Assembly: GCA_934654815.1 (NCBI GenBank)
Contig: CAKUGU010000006.1
Span: 1 to 64,000, forward strand
DNA: 64,000 nt
Direction: 5' to 3'
Source of the DNA: an uncultured Ellagibacter sp.
GTDB taxonomy: Bacteria > Actinomycetota > Coriobacteriia > Coriobacteriales > Eggerthellaceae
The stretch's first letter is position 1, and each line of letters opens with the position of its first letter. The notes beneath the pieces were generated by a model. That model searched no databases. It saw only the letters and a program-made list of their open reading frames with translations, and was not told the DNA's origin. The position numbers and the translations under genes are program-made. Below, in pieces: positions 15,284-24,385 of the stretch.

Positions 15284-18193
15284 ATGAACAACATGCTCGA
15301 TGTATTTATCAGCGATGGAACGCCTGACAGGGTGAAGGACCGTTACGCGCATCTTTACGAGGATGCGAAGAATGCCGATTTCGGCGATCTCGACGAGAAC
15401 GTCGTCGTGATCGACACGGAGACGACGGGCTTTTCCTTCAACCATGATGAGTTGACCCAGATCGCTGCCGCGCGAATGGAGCACGGTGAGATCGTCGATT
15501 GGTACGTGACGTTCGTGAACCCCGGAAAGCCGATTCCGGAGGATGTCGCCCATCTGACGAACATTCACGACGAGGACGTGGCGGATGCTCCGTCGCCAGA
15601 CGAAGCGCTTGCGGGGCTCGTCGAATTCACGCGCGACGCGAAGGTCGTCGCCCACAACGCCGACTTCGACCGGACATTCACGACGCGGCATCCGAGCGGA
15701 TATCCTTTGCTCGACAACCTCTGGATCGATTCGCTCGATCTGGCGCGCATCGCGCTTCCCCGCATGAAGTCCCATCGTCTTATCGATCTCGTGCGCGCGT
15801 TCGGGGCGCCCGTTTCCACCCATCGCGCCGACGATGACGTCGCGGCGACGTGTGCGCTCTTCCGTATCCTTTTGGCGGGGGTGGCGGCTATGCCGCCTGC
15901 GCTTGTGAAGGAGATAGCGCTCATGGCTCCGGTCGAGCAGTGGAACACTGCAGTGGTGTTCCAGCACTTCGCTGACCCTGAGGTGAAGAGGCTTGCGATC
16001 AAATCGCTGCGCCGCCCTGCCGCTGAGAAATTCGAGCACAAGGCGAAGCTCGACGCGAAGAATCTCATGAGCCTGTCGTTCCCCTTGCCCGAAGAGGTGA
16101 GCGACGCGTTCGCTCCCGAAGGCATCGTCGGCCGCATGTACGACGACTTCGAGCCGCGCGTCGAGCAGCTCGAAATGGCGAAGCAGGTCCGCGACGCGTT
16201 CGCGGCGGGCGACAACCTCGTCGTCGAGGCCGGAACCGGCGTCGGGAAGTCGATGGCGTACCTCGTTCCCGCCGTTCTCACGGCGAAGCGCAACGGCATC
16301 GCGGTCGGCGTCGCCACGAAGACGAATGCGCTTCTCGATCAGCTCGTCTATCATGAACTGCCGGCGCTTTCCACTGCGCTCGGCGGCTTGACCTATGCCC
16401 CGCTCAAAGGCTTTTCCCATTACCCCTGCCTTCGCCGCGTGGAGCGCTTGCTCGACGAGGGCGTGCGCATGGTCGAAGTGCAGGGGAAGGATCATTCGCA
16501 GGCGCCGGCGCTCGCGTCGCTGCTCTCGTTCATCGAGCAGACCGACTACGACGACATCGATGGGCTGAAGATGGATTATCGCCTTATTCCCCGCCGCGCC
16601 GTCACGACGACGAGCCATGACTGCCTGCGCCGGAAATGCCCCTTCTTCGGGACGTCGTGCTTCGTCCATGGCGCGCGCCGCTTCGCCGAGGAGGCCGACG
16701 TCATCGTCACGAACCACAGCCTTCTGTTCTGCGACGCCGCCGCCGACAACGGCCTTCTGCCCCCGATTCGCTATTGGGTCCTCGACGAGGCCCATGGCGC
16801 CGAGGCTGAAGCGCGCAAGGCGTTCTCGCTCGAGATCGGCGCGGAGGACCTGCTCCGACTCGCCTCGCGCACCGCGTCCGAATCGTCGCGCAACGTCTTC
16901 GCACGCGCCGAGCGCAAACTCGGGTCCAAGCTCGAGAACGAGGGGATGACGCTGTTCTTCGGCCTGACGAGCAAGGCGAAGTCGGCGGGCGACGCGTACG
17001 CCGCCGCCGCGCGCGACCTTGCCGCCCATATGAAGGACCTGCTGTTCTTCGATCCGAACAAGCGCAGCCGCGGCTACGACCATGTCGAGCTGTGGCTCAA
17101 CGACGACGTCCGCTCGTCGGAAACGTTCAAGGCGCTTTCCGAATACGGGGCGACCGCCCAGGCGTCGGCGGAGAAGCTCATAACGTGCAGCCAGGAGCTT
17201 GTCGGCTACCTTGAGAACATCGACGGCGCGGCCGAACCTCAGCGCGAGATCGCGTCGGTGGCGATGGACCTGAAGGATTTCGTGACTGCCTGTGACGTCG
17301 TCTTCGGGCCGAAGTCGGACAAGTACGCCTACGCGGCGACCCTGTGCAAGAAGAAGGACAAGCAGACCGACAAGCTGCAGGCGCTCCTCGTCAACGTCGG
17401 CACCGCTCTCGAGCAGAACCTCTACGCGCAGACCAACTCGGTCGTGTTTGCCTCGGCGACGCTTTCCGTCGACGGGAAGTTCACGTCGTTCGAGAACGCG
17501 ATGGGGTTGAACGCGGGCGAGGGCTCGACGTCGCGTTCGTGCCAGCTCGATTCGAGCTACGACTTCGACTCGAACATGACGGTCTACGTGGCGAGTGACA
17601 TTCCCGAGCCGTCCGACCCGCATTACCTGGCGGAGCTTCAGCGGCTCCTCATCGGCGCCCATAAGGCGCAGCACGGATCGATGCTCACGCTTTTCACGAA
17701 TCGCCGCGAGATGGAGAAGTGCTTCGACGAGGTGCAGCCAGCGCTGAAGGAAGACGACCTTCGCCTCGTGTGCCAGAAATGGGGCGTGTCAGTGAAGGGG
17801 CTGCGCGATGACTTCCTGAAAGACGAGCATCTGTCGCTTTTCGCCCTGAAGAGTTTTTGGGAAGGGTTCGACGCGCCAGGTTCGACGCTGCGCGGCGTCA
17901 TCATCCCGAAGCTCCCGTTCTCAAAGCCGACTGATCCGCTTTCGTGCGAGCGCGCGACGCGCGACGACCAGGCGTGGCGGCACTACGTGCTGCCTCAGGC
18001 CGTGCTCGAAACGAAGCAGGCGGCTGGTCGCCTTATCCGCAAGGCGACGGACAAAGGGGTGCTCATCCTCGCCGACAAGCGCCTTGTGACGAAGGGTTAT
18101 GGAAAGGTGTTCCTCCATTCCCTTCCGAGCAAGACGATCAAAGTGTGCACGATCGACGAGATCGTGCAATCGGTCGCCGACGCGAACCAGTGA
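15284..18193 (+). CDS. dinG: DinG-type helicase with N-terminal 3'-5' exonuclease domain
   Basis: 969 residues. The N-terminal DEDDh exonuclease domain has VVVIDTETTGF (Asp44, Glu46), VVAHNADFDR and the HRADDDVAAT C-motif. The XPD-like helicase part has Walker A EAGTGVGKS (~314-322), the likely iron-sulfur cysteines in YPCLRR and HDCLRRKCPFFGTSC, and the DEAH box near residue 501. The C-terminal helicase motifs include LKSFWEGFDAPG and QAAGRLIR. This exonuclease-helicase fusion is also the architecture of Bacillus DinG. It probably acts in DNA repair or structure resolution. Confidence 0.9.
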   Translation: MNNMLDVFISDGTPDRVKDRYAHLYEDAKNADFGDLDENVVVIDTETTGFSFNHDELTQIAAARMEHGEIVDWYVTFVNPGKPIPEDVAHLTNIHDEDVADAPSPDEALAGLVEFTRDAKVVAHNADFDRTFTTRHPSGYPLLDNLWIDSLDLARIALPRMKSHRLIDLVRAFGAPVSTHRADDDVAATCALFRILLAGVAAMPPALVKEIALMAPVEQWNTAVVFQHFADPEVKRLAIKSLRRPAAEKFEHKAKLDAKNLMSLSFPLPEEVSDAFAPEGIVGRMYDDFEPRVEQLEMAKQVRDAFAAGDNLVVEAGTGVGKSMAYLVPAVLTAKRNGIAVGVATKTNALLDQLVYHELPALSTALGGLTYAPLKGFSHYPCLRRVERLLDEGVRMVEVQGKDHSQAPALASLLSFIEQTDYDDIDGLKMDYRLIPRRAVTTTSHDCLRRKCPFFGTSCFVHGARRFAEEADVIVTNHSLLFCDAAADNGLLPPIRYWVLDEAHGAEAEARKAFSLEIGAEDLLRLASRTASESSRNVFARAERKLGSKLENEGMTLFFGLTSKAKSAGDAYAAAARDLAAHMKDLLFFDPNKRSRGYDHVELWLNDDVRSSETFKALSEYGATAQASAEKLITCSQELVGYLENIDGAAEPQREIASVAMDLKDFVTACDVVFGPKSDKYAYAATLCKKKDKQTDKLQALLVNVGTALEQNLYAQTNSVVFASATLSVDGKFTSFENAMGLNAGEGSTSRSCQLDSSYDFDSNMTVYVASDIPEPSDPHYLAELQRLLIGAHKAQHGSMLTLFTNRREMEKCFDEVQPALKEDDLRLVCQKWGVSVKGLRDDFLKDEHLSLFALKSFWEGFDAPGSTLRGVIIPKLPFSKPTDPLSCERATRDDQAWRHYVLPQAVLETKQAAGRLIRKATDKGVLILADKRLVTKGYGKVFLHSLPSKTIKVCTIDEIVQSVADANQ

Positions 18194-18209
18194 TGTTTCA
18201 CGTGAAACA
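18194..18209. promoter_or_regulatory. parS: parS site
   Basis: A perfect TGTTTCACGTGAAACA, one base after the dinG stop and 5 bases before the next gene. It takes up the place of that gene's ribosome binding site. Confidence 0.9.
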
Positions 18210-18214
18210 CTGCG

Positions 18215-19537
18215 ATGAGTAGGCGAGTCAACAAGATAGCCAAAGCGGCGCACATCAAGCGGAACACGGAAGGGACGTCGAACGAGATTTCCTTCAGCGT
18301 GCTCGATGCCGCGAAGAACCGGCTTGACGGAGCTGACGGGAAGCGTTCGAACCCGTTCGGCTCCGTGTCGCTTTTCACGTTGCCGGGGAAGAAGAAGTCC
18401 GTTTCGACGCCCTCGAAGGACGAGGGTCTTGCGTTGAAGCGCAGCGCGGAGCAGTCGAACAAGGGCGCTTCCTCCCACGGTGAGAAGAAGCGAGGGAAAG
18501 CGCAGCGCGTGAAGGAAAGCCGACATGCGGCTTCGTCGAAGAGCACGCCGCGCGCATCGGCCGCCGACATGGTCGCTGCGCGCAAGACGCGACGTAAGCG
18601 CGGCAAGTTCCTGACGATCGCCGTCATCGCCGTTGTCGCGTGCGCGGCGATCGGTTCGCTTGGTTGGTGGGGATACAACGAATTCACGACCCAACAGCAA
18701 TCGAAGGCGAGCCTCCAGAGCGCGTTCTCGTCCCTCCAGCCGGTCGACGACGAGCTCGCTGAAATCGACGACTGCATGACGCGCGTCGACGATGGCGAGG
18801 CGATGTCGCTTTCCCTTGACGAAATCGGTTCCCTTGCGGAGAGGCTCGAAAAGGATGAGGGTCAGATGAAATCGATCCTTTCGTCAGCGTCGGATGCGGC
18901 GCATGCCGCCTTGCAGCCGGTGGGGAACGCGCAGGCGGGCAACGTTTCCGAGCAGACGGACACGGCGATATCGTCGCGCGAGCAGATGTTCTCGAGCGGG
19001 AAAAGCGTTGTCGAGAGCCTTCGGACGACGCTCCAGGCAAAGGAGAAGGCGACTTCCGCGTGGCAACAGCTCTTGGCGGGCGATGCGGCGGCTCGCGAAG
19101 CAGCGTCGCTTGTGGCCAACGCGACCGAGGAGAACATCGCTTCGTCGACGGAGAAAGCGAACGAGGCGATCGAGCTTTTCAGCAAGTCACTCGATCTGTT
19201 CACATCTGCTTCCGCGCTGTACCCCAAGGCGGATTTCTCGGCCTACACGTCGTACCTTGACAAGCGTGTCGAAGCGCAAGGTTATGCGATCGCGTCGAAC
19301 GACGCGCTTGCGAGCAAGGACACGGCGACGGCGACCGATCAGAACGACCGGTACAACCGTGCCGACGAGGAGGCGGCCGCTTTGGCGGAGAAGCTTCCCG
19401 ACGACCCGATCGAGGTGCTTTCCACTCTGTTCGAAAGCGACACGGAAGACGATCGCGCTGCGTACGGCGAAGCTCAAGTCGCTGCCCGCGCCGCAGATGC
19501 TTTTATCAGCGATTATTTGGGCGCCACTTCCAAATAG
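18215..19537 (+). CDS. hypothetical single-pass membrane protein
   Basis: 440 residues, not recognised. Residues 1-128 are basic, Ser/Lys-rich and probably disordered (PGKKKSVSTPSK, KTRRKRGK). One membrane segment follows (~130-153, FLTIAVIAVVACAAIGSLGWWGY). The remaining ~285 residues are Ala/Ser/Glu-rich helix, likely coiled coil outside the cell. There is no signal peptidase site. It lies between dinG and the M28-like gene on the same strand. The ATG at 18215 directly follows a parS and has no clear ribosome binding site. Confidence 0.8.
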   Translation: MSRRVNKIAKAAHIKRNTEGTSNEISFSVLDAAKNRLDGADGKRSNPFGSVSLFTLPGKKKSVSTPSKDEGLALKRSAEQSNKGASSHGEKKRGKAQRVKESRHAASSKSTPRASAADMVAARKTRRKRGKFLTIAVIAVVACAAIGSLGWWGYNEFTTQQQSKASLQSAFSSLQPVDDELAEIDDCMTRVDDGEAMSLSLDEIGSLAERLEKDEGQMKSILSSASDAAHAALQPVGNAQAGNVSEQTDTAISSREQMFSSGKSVVESLRTTLQAKEKATSAWQQLLAGDAAAREAASLVANATEENIASSTEKANEAIELFSKSLDLFTSASALYPKADFSAYTSYLDKRVEAQGYAIASNDALASKDTATATDQNDRYNRADEEAAALAEKLPDDPIEVLSTLFESDTEDDRAAYGEAQVAARAADAFISDYLGATSK

Positions 19538-19593
19538 CATATAATTCGAAGCATATATGCCTTGCAACGAACGGAAAGCGAAAGGCGCAAGCA

Positions 19594-22500
19594 ATGCCGA
19601 ATATCATCGACCACGTGTCATATCTCTCTGAGGAAATCGGTCCTCGCCCTGCCGGCACCGAAGAGGAGCAGCAGGCGGCTCTCTACATCACGGAATTCAT
19701 GCAGAAAGAAGCTGGCCTGTCGACCTCGGTCGAGGACTTCACGGCAAGCTCCAACCCTGAAATGGCGTCGATTATCTGCGGCGCGCTGCTTATCGTGTGC
19801 GCGATCATCGGCATCGCCGTCCCGGCGGCCGGCGTGGTTGCGGTGATCGGCGCGTTCATCGGCGCCGCCCTGCAGATTCTCGAGGCTCTCGATAAGCCGG
19901 TTCTGTCGAGCCTGTTCGGCAAGGGCATCAGCCAGAACGTGGTCGCCAAATACGAGCCCGAACAGGAAGGCGTCGACGCCTCCTCGCGCCATCGCAAGGT
20001 CGTGCTCGTGTCCCATTACGACAGCGGGAAGGTGCGCGCCGAGCTGAACGGCCCGGTGCTCGGACTTCTGCCTATTCTGAAACTCGTTTCGCTCGGCTGC
20101 ACGGTGCTCGTTCCGATCCTGCTCCTCATCAAGACGATCGCGCTCGGCGACGCTTCGGGTGCGGCTCCCGTCGTCGTTTCCATTCTCCTTGTCATCACAC
20201 TCGTGTTCGCGGTCTTGCCCTTCATCTCCGCCATCGTCCATCGCCTTGCGGCCTACAACGCCGGCGCGAACTGCAACGCTTCGGGCGTTGCGGTCCTCAT
20301 GGAGGCCGCTTCCCGTGTCGGCCGCCCCTCTTCGGCTGTTGCTGGCGAGGCTGGCGAGGCGCCGGTCGTCCATGGCGAAGAGGCCGCCCGCAGCGAGGAC
20401 CTTATTCCCGACGGCGTGCAGGTGACCTACGACGTGCCGACGACCCCGGCATCTTCCGCCGAGGCACGCCTTGCCCAGGCGAAGGCCGCGGTTGCCGCGC
20501 TTTCCGGCAAGCCCGTCGCAGGCGCCGCTGCCTCGTTCGACATCTCGGAGAACCTCGCCCAGGCGAAGGACAAGCCGGTCGGTGCCCCGAGCGAAGCCGA
20601 CATGCGTCAGTTCCGCGAGGAAACCCGCGAGGCATTCGCTCCCCGCGTCGCCGATGCCGCCCAGGCGGTTCAGGAGAAGATCGCCGAGCAGGCCGCTGCC
20701 GCCGAAAAGCGCCTCGCCGATGCGGCGCGCGCGGCCGATTCCTCCCCGATCGAGGGATATCTCGAGAAGAACGCGCCGGGCATGTCCCCGGCATCTCCGG
20801 CTGCGAACGAGATCCGCATCACGCCGGAAGATATGCCCGAGCCCGTCGCTGAAACCGCTGAGCCGGTTGTCGAAGCGGAGCCCGTTGCCGTTGCGAGCGC
20901 TCCGATCGAGGAAAAGCCCGCGACGGGCGGCGTCCCTGACTGGTTCGTCCGTGCCCAGCAGAACGCGAAGAAGCCGAAGGACGACGGCAAGCCCGTGCAT
21001 CGTTCGCGCTATGCCGATGCGCTCGACGCCGCGGTAAGCGAGAGCTCCGTCCACTTCAAGGAGGCGAACGAGGCCGTCGTTTCCGAGACGGAACAGCGCC
21101 TCGCCGCCATGCGCGATTCCATCCGGGAAATCAAGGCTCCCGGGTTCGAAGGCGAAGAAGCCGACGAGGTGTTCTCCGTATTCACCCAGGAACGCGAGAA
21201 GATCGCCGAGGAAAAGGTGTCCGACCTCCCCGATTGGTCCATGCCGTCGTGGAACGTGCCCGCATCCGAATCTGAAAAGGACGAGCCCATCACCGTTCTC
21301 GCGATAGAGGCCGACGCGACGCCGCTTTCGGAAGAACCGAAGGCCGCAGGCGAGCAGCGTGCGCCGCGTGAAAAGAAAGATGCCCCGCGCGCTCAGGCCG
21401 CCGACGCCTCGAAGGCTGCGACGACCGAGCAATACGCCACGACCGCGATGCCTCCCATCGATGTGAGCGACCTTCGCGACAAGCCGGCGGCGGCTGCGTC
21501 TGCGTCCTCGGCCGCCGACGCCCCGGTCGTTCCGTTCGTTGCGCCTATCACCGAGGAGGTCGCGAAGAGCGCCGCCGCTGATACGCCCGCCGAGCCGAAG
21601 GAAGACCTCGCCCCCGTCGCCGAGCTGACGAAGCAGCGTGCGCCCTTGGCGGATCCCTCGAAGCCGAAGAACAAGGCCGCTCGCCGGCTTCGTGCTCAAA
21701 TCCCGTCGATTCTAAGCCCTTCTGAGCCGATTACTCAAGGCGGGTCGAATACGAAGTCGTCCGATGCGCAAACGGCCCTGAGAAGCTCTCTCCCGTCCCT
21801 TTCCGGCTCTATCACCCGTGAAGACGTGAAATCTCGTGTCGAAGAGGACGCGTCCGAAGACGCCACGGTGACGCTCGCCACCGCCGGCACCTTCGCCCCG
21901 GCAAGCGCTACCGGCTCGTTCGCGCCGGTTGATGAGGAACTGTTCGAGAACGTCGATCCCGACGAAATCTATGTCGACGATGCCGATGACTCCGACTACG
22001 AAGGTGCGATCACGGAAACAGGCGCGTTCGCAGGTCCCGGGTACGTCGAGATGCCGAAGTCGCGCGTCCGCAAGTTCTTCGACAAGTTCCATTTCGGCAA
22101 GCATAAGAAGGAAGAGGAATCGACGCCGCAAGAATGGCTCGACGTCGACGAGTCGTTCGATGCGCGCTCGGTCGGTGCCGAGCGCGGCGGCTGGGAGAGC
22201 TTCCGCGAGGAGAGCGAGTTCGCATCCGTGAGCGATGACGGCTATGACGGCGCTTACGACGACGGTTATGAGGATGACGGCTACGACGCTGCTTACGACG
22301 AATTCGACGAGAACGAGACGCAACCGAAGTCGGGCCGTACTTGGAACGGCGGCGCGTTCTCGCGCATTTCCATGGGCAACGCGAACGTGCGTTCCGGCGA
22401 GGAGTTCGAGGACATGGCTGCCCTCGAGAACGAGCACACACCCGCGCAGGAAATGGAGCAGATCTACCGCTTCCACAACCCCGACATCACCACGGAAGTG

Positions 22501-22923
22501 TGGTTTGTGGCCCTGGGTTCGGATCTTTCGGGCCATAACGGCATGAAGGCTTTCTTGGCCGAGCACGCTCAGGAGCTCCGCGGCGCGATGATCATCGACC
22601 TTGAGGCGCTCGGTGCAGGCGACCTGTCGCTCATCGAGACGGAAGGCGTTCTGAAGAAGAGCCATGCGTCTTCCCGCATGAAGCGTTTCATCAAGAAGGC
22701 GAGCTCGGCTTCGGGCGCTCATGTGGGCTCCGCGAGCATCGAGTGGGGCGAAAGCTCCGCTTCCGTCGCTTCGAAACAGGGCTTTCAGTCGATGCACCTT
22801 GTTGGAATGAACGGTTTGAAGCCTGCCTATTTCGGCCAGGAAGACGATGTGGTGGCCAGCGTCGATGCGAAGAAGCTTGCGCAAAACACCGATTTCGTTA
22901 TGGAGTTGTTGAAGAATATCTAA
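19594..22923 (+). CDS. large membrane protein with interrupted, degenerate M28 peptidase fold
   Basis: 1109 residues. The N-terminus (IGPRPAGTEEEQQAALYITEF) and SHYDSGK (~130) match M28 zinc aminopeptidases. Two hydrophobic blocks (~52-95 and ~150-215) are membrane segments not normal for the core. The next M28 motif, normally with a bridging Asp, is ANCNASGVAVLME with Cys instead. About 700 residues of Ala/Glu/Pro-rich, probably disordered sequence then separate it from the C-terminal M28 half (~949-1109). There the usual EE pair reads GSDLSG and the final His region reads AYFGQEDD. Catalytic metal ligands thus appear lost, so it is probably not an active peptidase. Role unknown. Confidence 0.75.
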   Translation: MPNIIDHVSYLSEEIGPRPAGTEEEQQAALYITEFMQKEAGLSTSVEDFTASSNPEMASIICGALLIVCAIIGIAVPAAGVVAVIGAFIGAALQILEALDKPVLSSLFGKGISQNVVAKYEPEQEGVDASSRHRKVVLVSHYDSGKVRAELNGPVLGLLPILKLVSLGCTVLVPILLLIKTIALGDASGAAPVVVSILLVITLVFAVLPFISAIVHRLAAYNAGANCNASGVAVLMEAASRVGRPSSAVAGEAGEAPVVHGEEAARSEDLIPDGVQVTYDVPTTPASSAEARLAQAKAAVAALSGKPVAGAAASFDISENLAQAKDKPVGAPSEADMRQFREETREAFAPRVADAAQAVQEKIAEQAAAAEKRLADAARAADSSPIEGYLEKNAPGMSPASPAANEIRITPEDMPEPVAETAEPVVEAEPVAVASAPIEEKPATGGVPDWFVRAQQNAKKPKDDGKPVHRSRYADALDAAVSESSVHFKEANEAVVSETEQRLAAMRDSIREIKAPGFEGEEADEVFSVFTQEREKIAEEKVSDLPDWSMPSWNVPASESEKDEPITVLAIEADATPLSEEPKAAGEQRAPREKKDAPRAQAADASKAATTEQYATTAMPPIDVSDLRDKPAAAASASSAADAPVVPFVAPITEEVAKSAAADTPAEPKEDLAPVAELTKQRAPLADPSKPKNKAARRLRAQIPSILSPSEPITQGGSNTKSSDAQTALRSSLPSLSGSITREDVKSRVEEDASEDATVTLATAGTFAPASATGSFAPVDEELFENVDPDEIYVDDADDSDYEGAITETGAFAGPGYVEMPKSRVRKFFDKFHFGKHKKEEESTPQEWLDVDESFDARSVGAERGGWESFREESEFASVSDDGYDGAYDDGYEDDGYDAAYDEFDENETQPKSGRTWNGGAFSRISMGNANVRSGEEFEDMAALENEHTPAQEMEQIYRFHNPDITTEVWFVALGSDLSGHNGMKAFLAEHAQELRGAMIIDLEALGAGDLSLIETEGVLKKSHASSRMKRFIKKASSASGAHVGSASIEWGESSASVASKQGFQSMHLVGMNGLKPAYFGQEDDVVASVDAKKLAQNTDFVMELLKNI

Positions 22924-23041
22924 TCAGGGAAAAGTCGATAGATTAAAAGGGCAGGCCATCGTTTATAATCTTGAACGTTTGAGCGTAGGCACCTCATGAA
23001 AAGGCTCCTGCGCGAAAAGTCTGACAGAGAGGTTTATGAGA

Positions 23042-23191
23042 ATGGCCATTGAAGCATACTGCGTTAAGTGCAAGGCTAAGAAGGAAATGCAGAACCCGGT
23101 TGAAGGCCTTACCAAGAACGGTAAGCCTATCATGAAGGGAACCTGCCCTGACTGCGGCGGCAAGATCTGCCGCATCGGCGCGGTCAAGTAA
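23042..23191 (+). CDS. small zinc-ribbon-like protein (DUF5679 type)
   Basis: 49 residues with two CxxC pairs (YCVKCKAKKEM and GTCPDCGGKICRIG), typical of the DUF5679 family of actinobacteria. It probably binds zinc; function is unknown. AGAGAGG lies 9 bases before the ATG at 23042; an ATG at 23036 is also in frame. It is followed by a terminator whose stem is a parS. Confidence 0.85.
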   Translation: MAIEAYCVKCKAKKEMQNPVEGLTKNGKPIMKGTCPDCGGKICRIGAVK

Positions 23192-23210
23192 AGCCTGTTT
23201 GTCTCAAAGG

Positions 23211-23247
23211 AAAGGGCGATGTTTCACGTGAAACATCGCCCTTTTTC
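23211..23247 (+). terminator. terminator whose stem is a parS site
   Basis: A perfect 34-bp palindrome (23211-23244) with outer arms AAAGGGCGA/TCGCCCTTT ends in TTTTT. Its centre, 23220-23235, is a perfect parS. It lies 19 bases after the small zinc-ribbon gene and also faces the end of the LysR gene. Confidence 0.8.
23220..23235. promoter_or_regulatory. parS: parS site inside a terminator
   Basis: A perfect TGTTTCACGTGAAACA, the central 16 bases of the terminator stem. Confidence 0.9.
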
Positions 23248-24203
23248 TATACCATGAGGTCCGCAGGGTAGGCGTGGACGGACGGATCGCTTGCGATGAT
23301 CTTCTCAAGCTCGGTGATATAAGTGCGAAGCAGGGGGCTCGGCTTCAGTTGGCGATGGGTGATGTAGCCGACTTGCATGGTCGTTTGTTCATCGGTAAGC
23401 CCTTCGGTGTTAAGTGGAATCGACACGATGCCTGAATGCATCTCGGCGGAAAGCACGCCGGTGGAAAGCGTGTACCCGTTGTGATAGGTGAGCAGGTTCG
23501 TCAGCGTCCCGCGATCGGAGAAGCGGATATTCTTCTTGTGAGGCAGTTGGCTGAAGGGCTCCTCGGCGTAGTAGAACGAGTTTTCCGTTCCCTGTTCGAA
23601 CGAATAGCGCGGGTAGTCTTCAAGGTCGCTCAGGGAAAGCATCGAGGCTCCCGCGAGTGGATGGTGCTCCCCCACGAAGACATGCACGCGCGCGTCGAAT
23701 AGCGGCGCGAAGACGATGCCTGCGTCATCGAAGGCCTTATCGAGCACGCGGGAGTTGAATCCGTCGCGGAATAGAATGCCGATTTCGCTGCGGAACGTCC
23801 TCACGTCGTCGATGATGCCGCCTGTTCGGCATTCTCGAAGGGTGAACTCGTATTCGTCGCCTTGGTAGACTTCGGCGGTGTTCACGAAAGCCTGGACGCT
23901 GAACGCATAGTGCTGCGTCGATACCGAAAGGCGAGCCTGGCTGGACGAACCTTTTGAGTAACGCTCCTCGAGCATATCGGCCTGCTCGACAACCTGCCGC
24001 GCATATCCCAAAAGCTCCGTGCCGTCGTTGGTGAGCGTGACGCCGCGGTTGCTGCGCGTGAAGACGGTGATCCCGAGCTCTTCCTCAAGTTCTTTGATGG
24101 CGGTCGAAAGGTTCGACTGCGATGCGTAAAGGTTCTGCGCGGCTGCGTTGATCGATCCGAATTCAGCGATCGCGATGAGATAGCGAAGCTGCTGCAACGT
24201 CAT
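23247..24203 (-). CDS. LysR-family transcriptional regulator
   Basis: 318 residues. The N-terminal winged helix is MTLQQLRYLIAIAEFGSINAAAQNLYASQSNLSTAIKELEEELG, followed by an effector-binding domain (~90-305). It is transcribed away from an acyl-CoA ligase gene, so it probably controls that gene. Its effector domain is clearly related, colinearly, to the stand-alone protein at 25737-26390. The ligand is unknown. Confidence 0.93.
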   Translation of the reverse strand: MTLQQLRYLIAIAEFGSINAAAQNLYASQSNLSTAIKELEEELGITVFTRSNRGVTLTNDGTELLGYARQVVEQADMLEERYSKGSSSQARLSVSTQHYAFSVQAFVNTAEVYQGDEYEFTLRECRTGGIIDDVRTFRSEIGILFRDGFNSRVLDKAFDDAGIVFAPLFDARVHVFVGEHHPLAGASMLSLSDLEDYPRYSFEQGTENSFYYAEEPFSQLPHKKNIRFSDRGTLTNLLTYHNGYTLSTGVLSAEMHSGIVSIPLNTEGLTDEQTTMQVGYITHRQLKPSPLLRTYITELEKIIASDPSVHAYPADLMV

Positions 24204-24217
24204 AGCTTGCTCCTTTT

Positions 24218-24233
24218 TGTTTCACGTGAAACA
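24218..24233. promoter_or_regulatory. parS: parS site in the LysR/ligase gap
   Basis: A perfect TGTTTCACGTGAAACA, 15 bases upstream of the LysR start codon, on top of its likely promoter or leader. Confidence 0.9.
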
Positions 24234-24385
24234 TCCTCGACGAGTTCTTTTTAATCTTACACCGAACTATCGCTTGAAGAGATAGCTAGTCCCGAAAACA
24301 AACAATGAGGCGACGACTTGATTCGACTTTGCGCGAGTGTTTTCATAGGAACGCACACAGAAGAGCAGAACAAGGAGTTCCTCCC

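Noticed and set aside
15248..17674. 808-codon minus-strand frame under dinG
   Set aside because: Shadow frame, Arg-rich, without motifs; dinG has clear exonuclease and helicase motifs.
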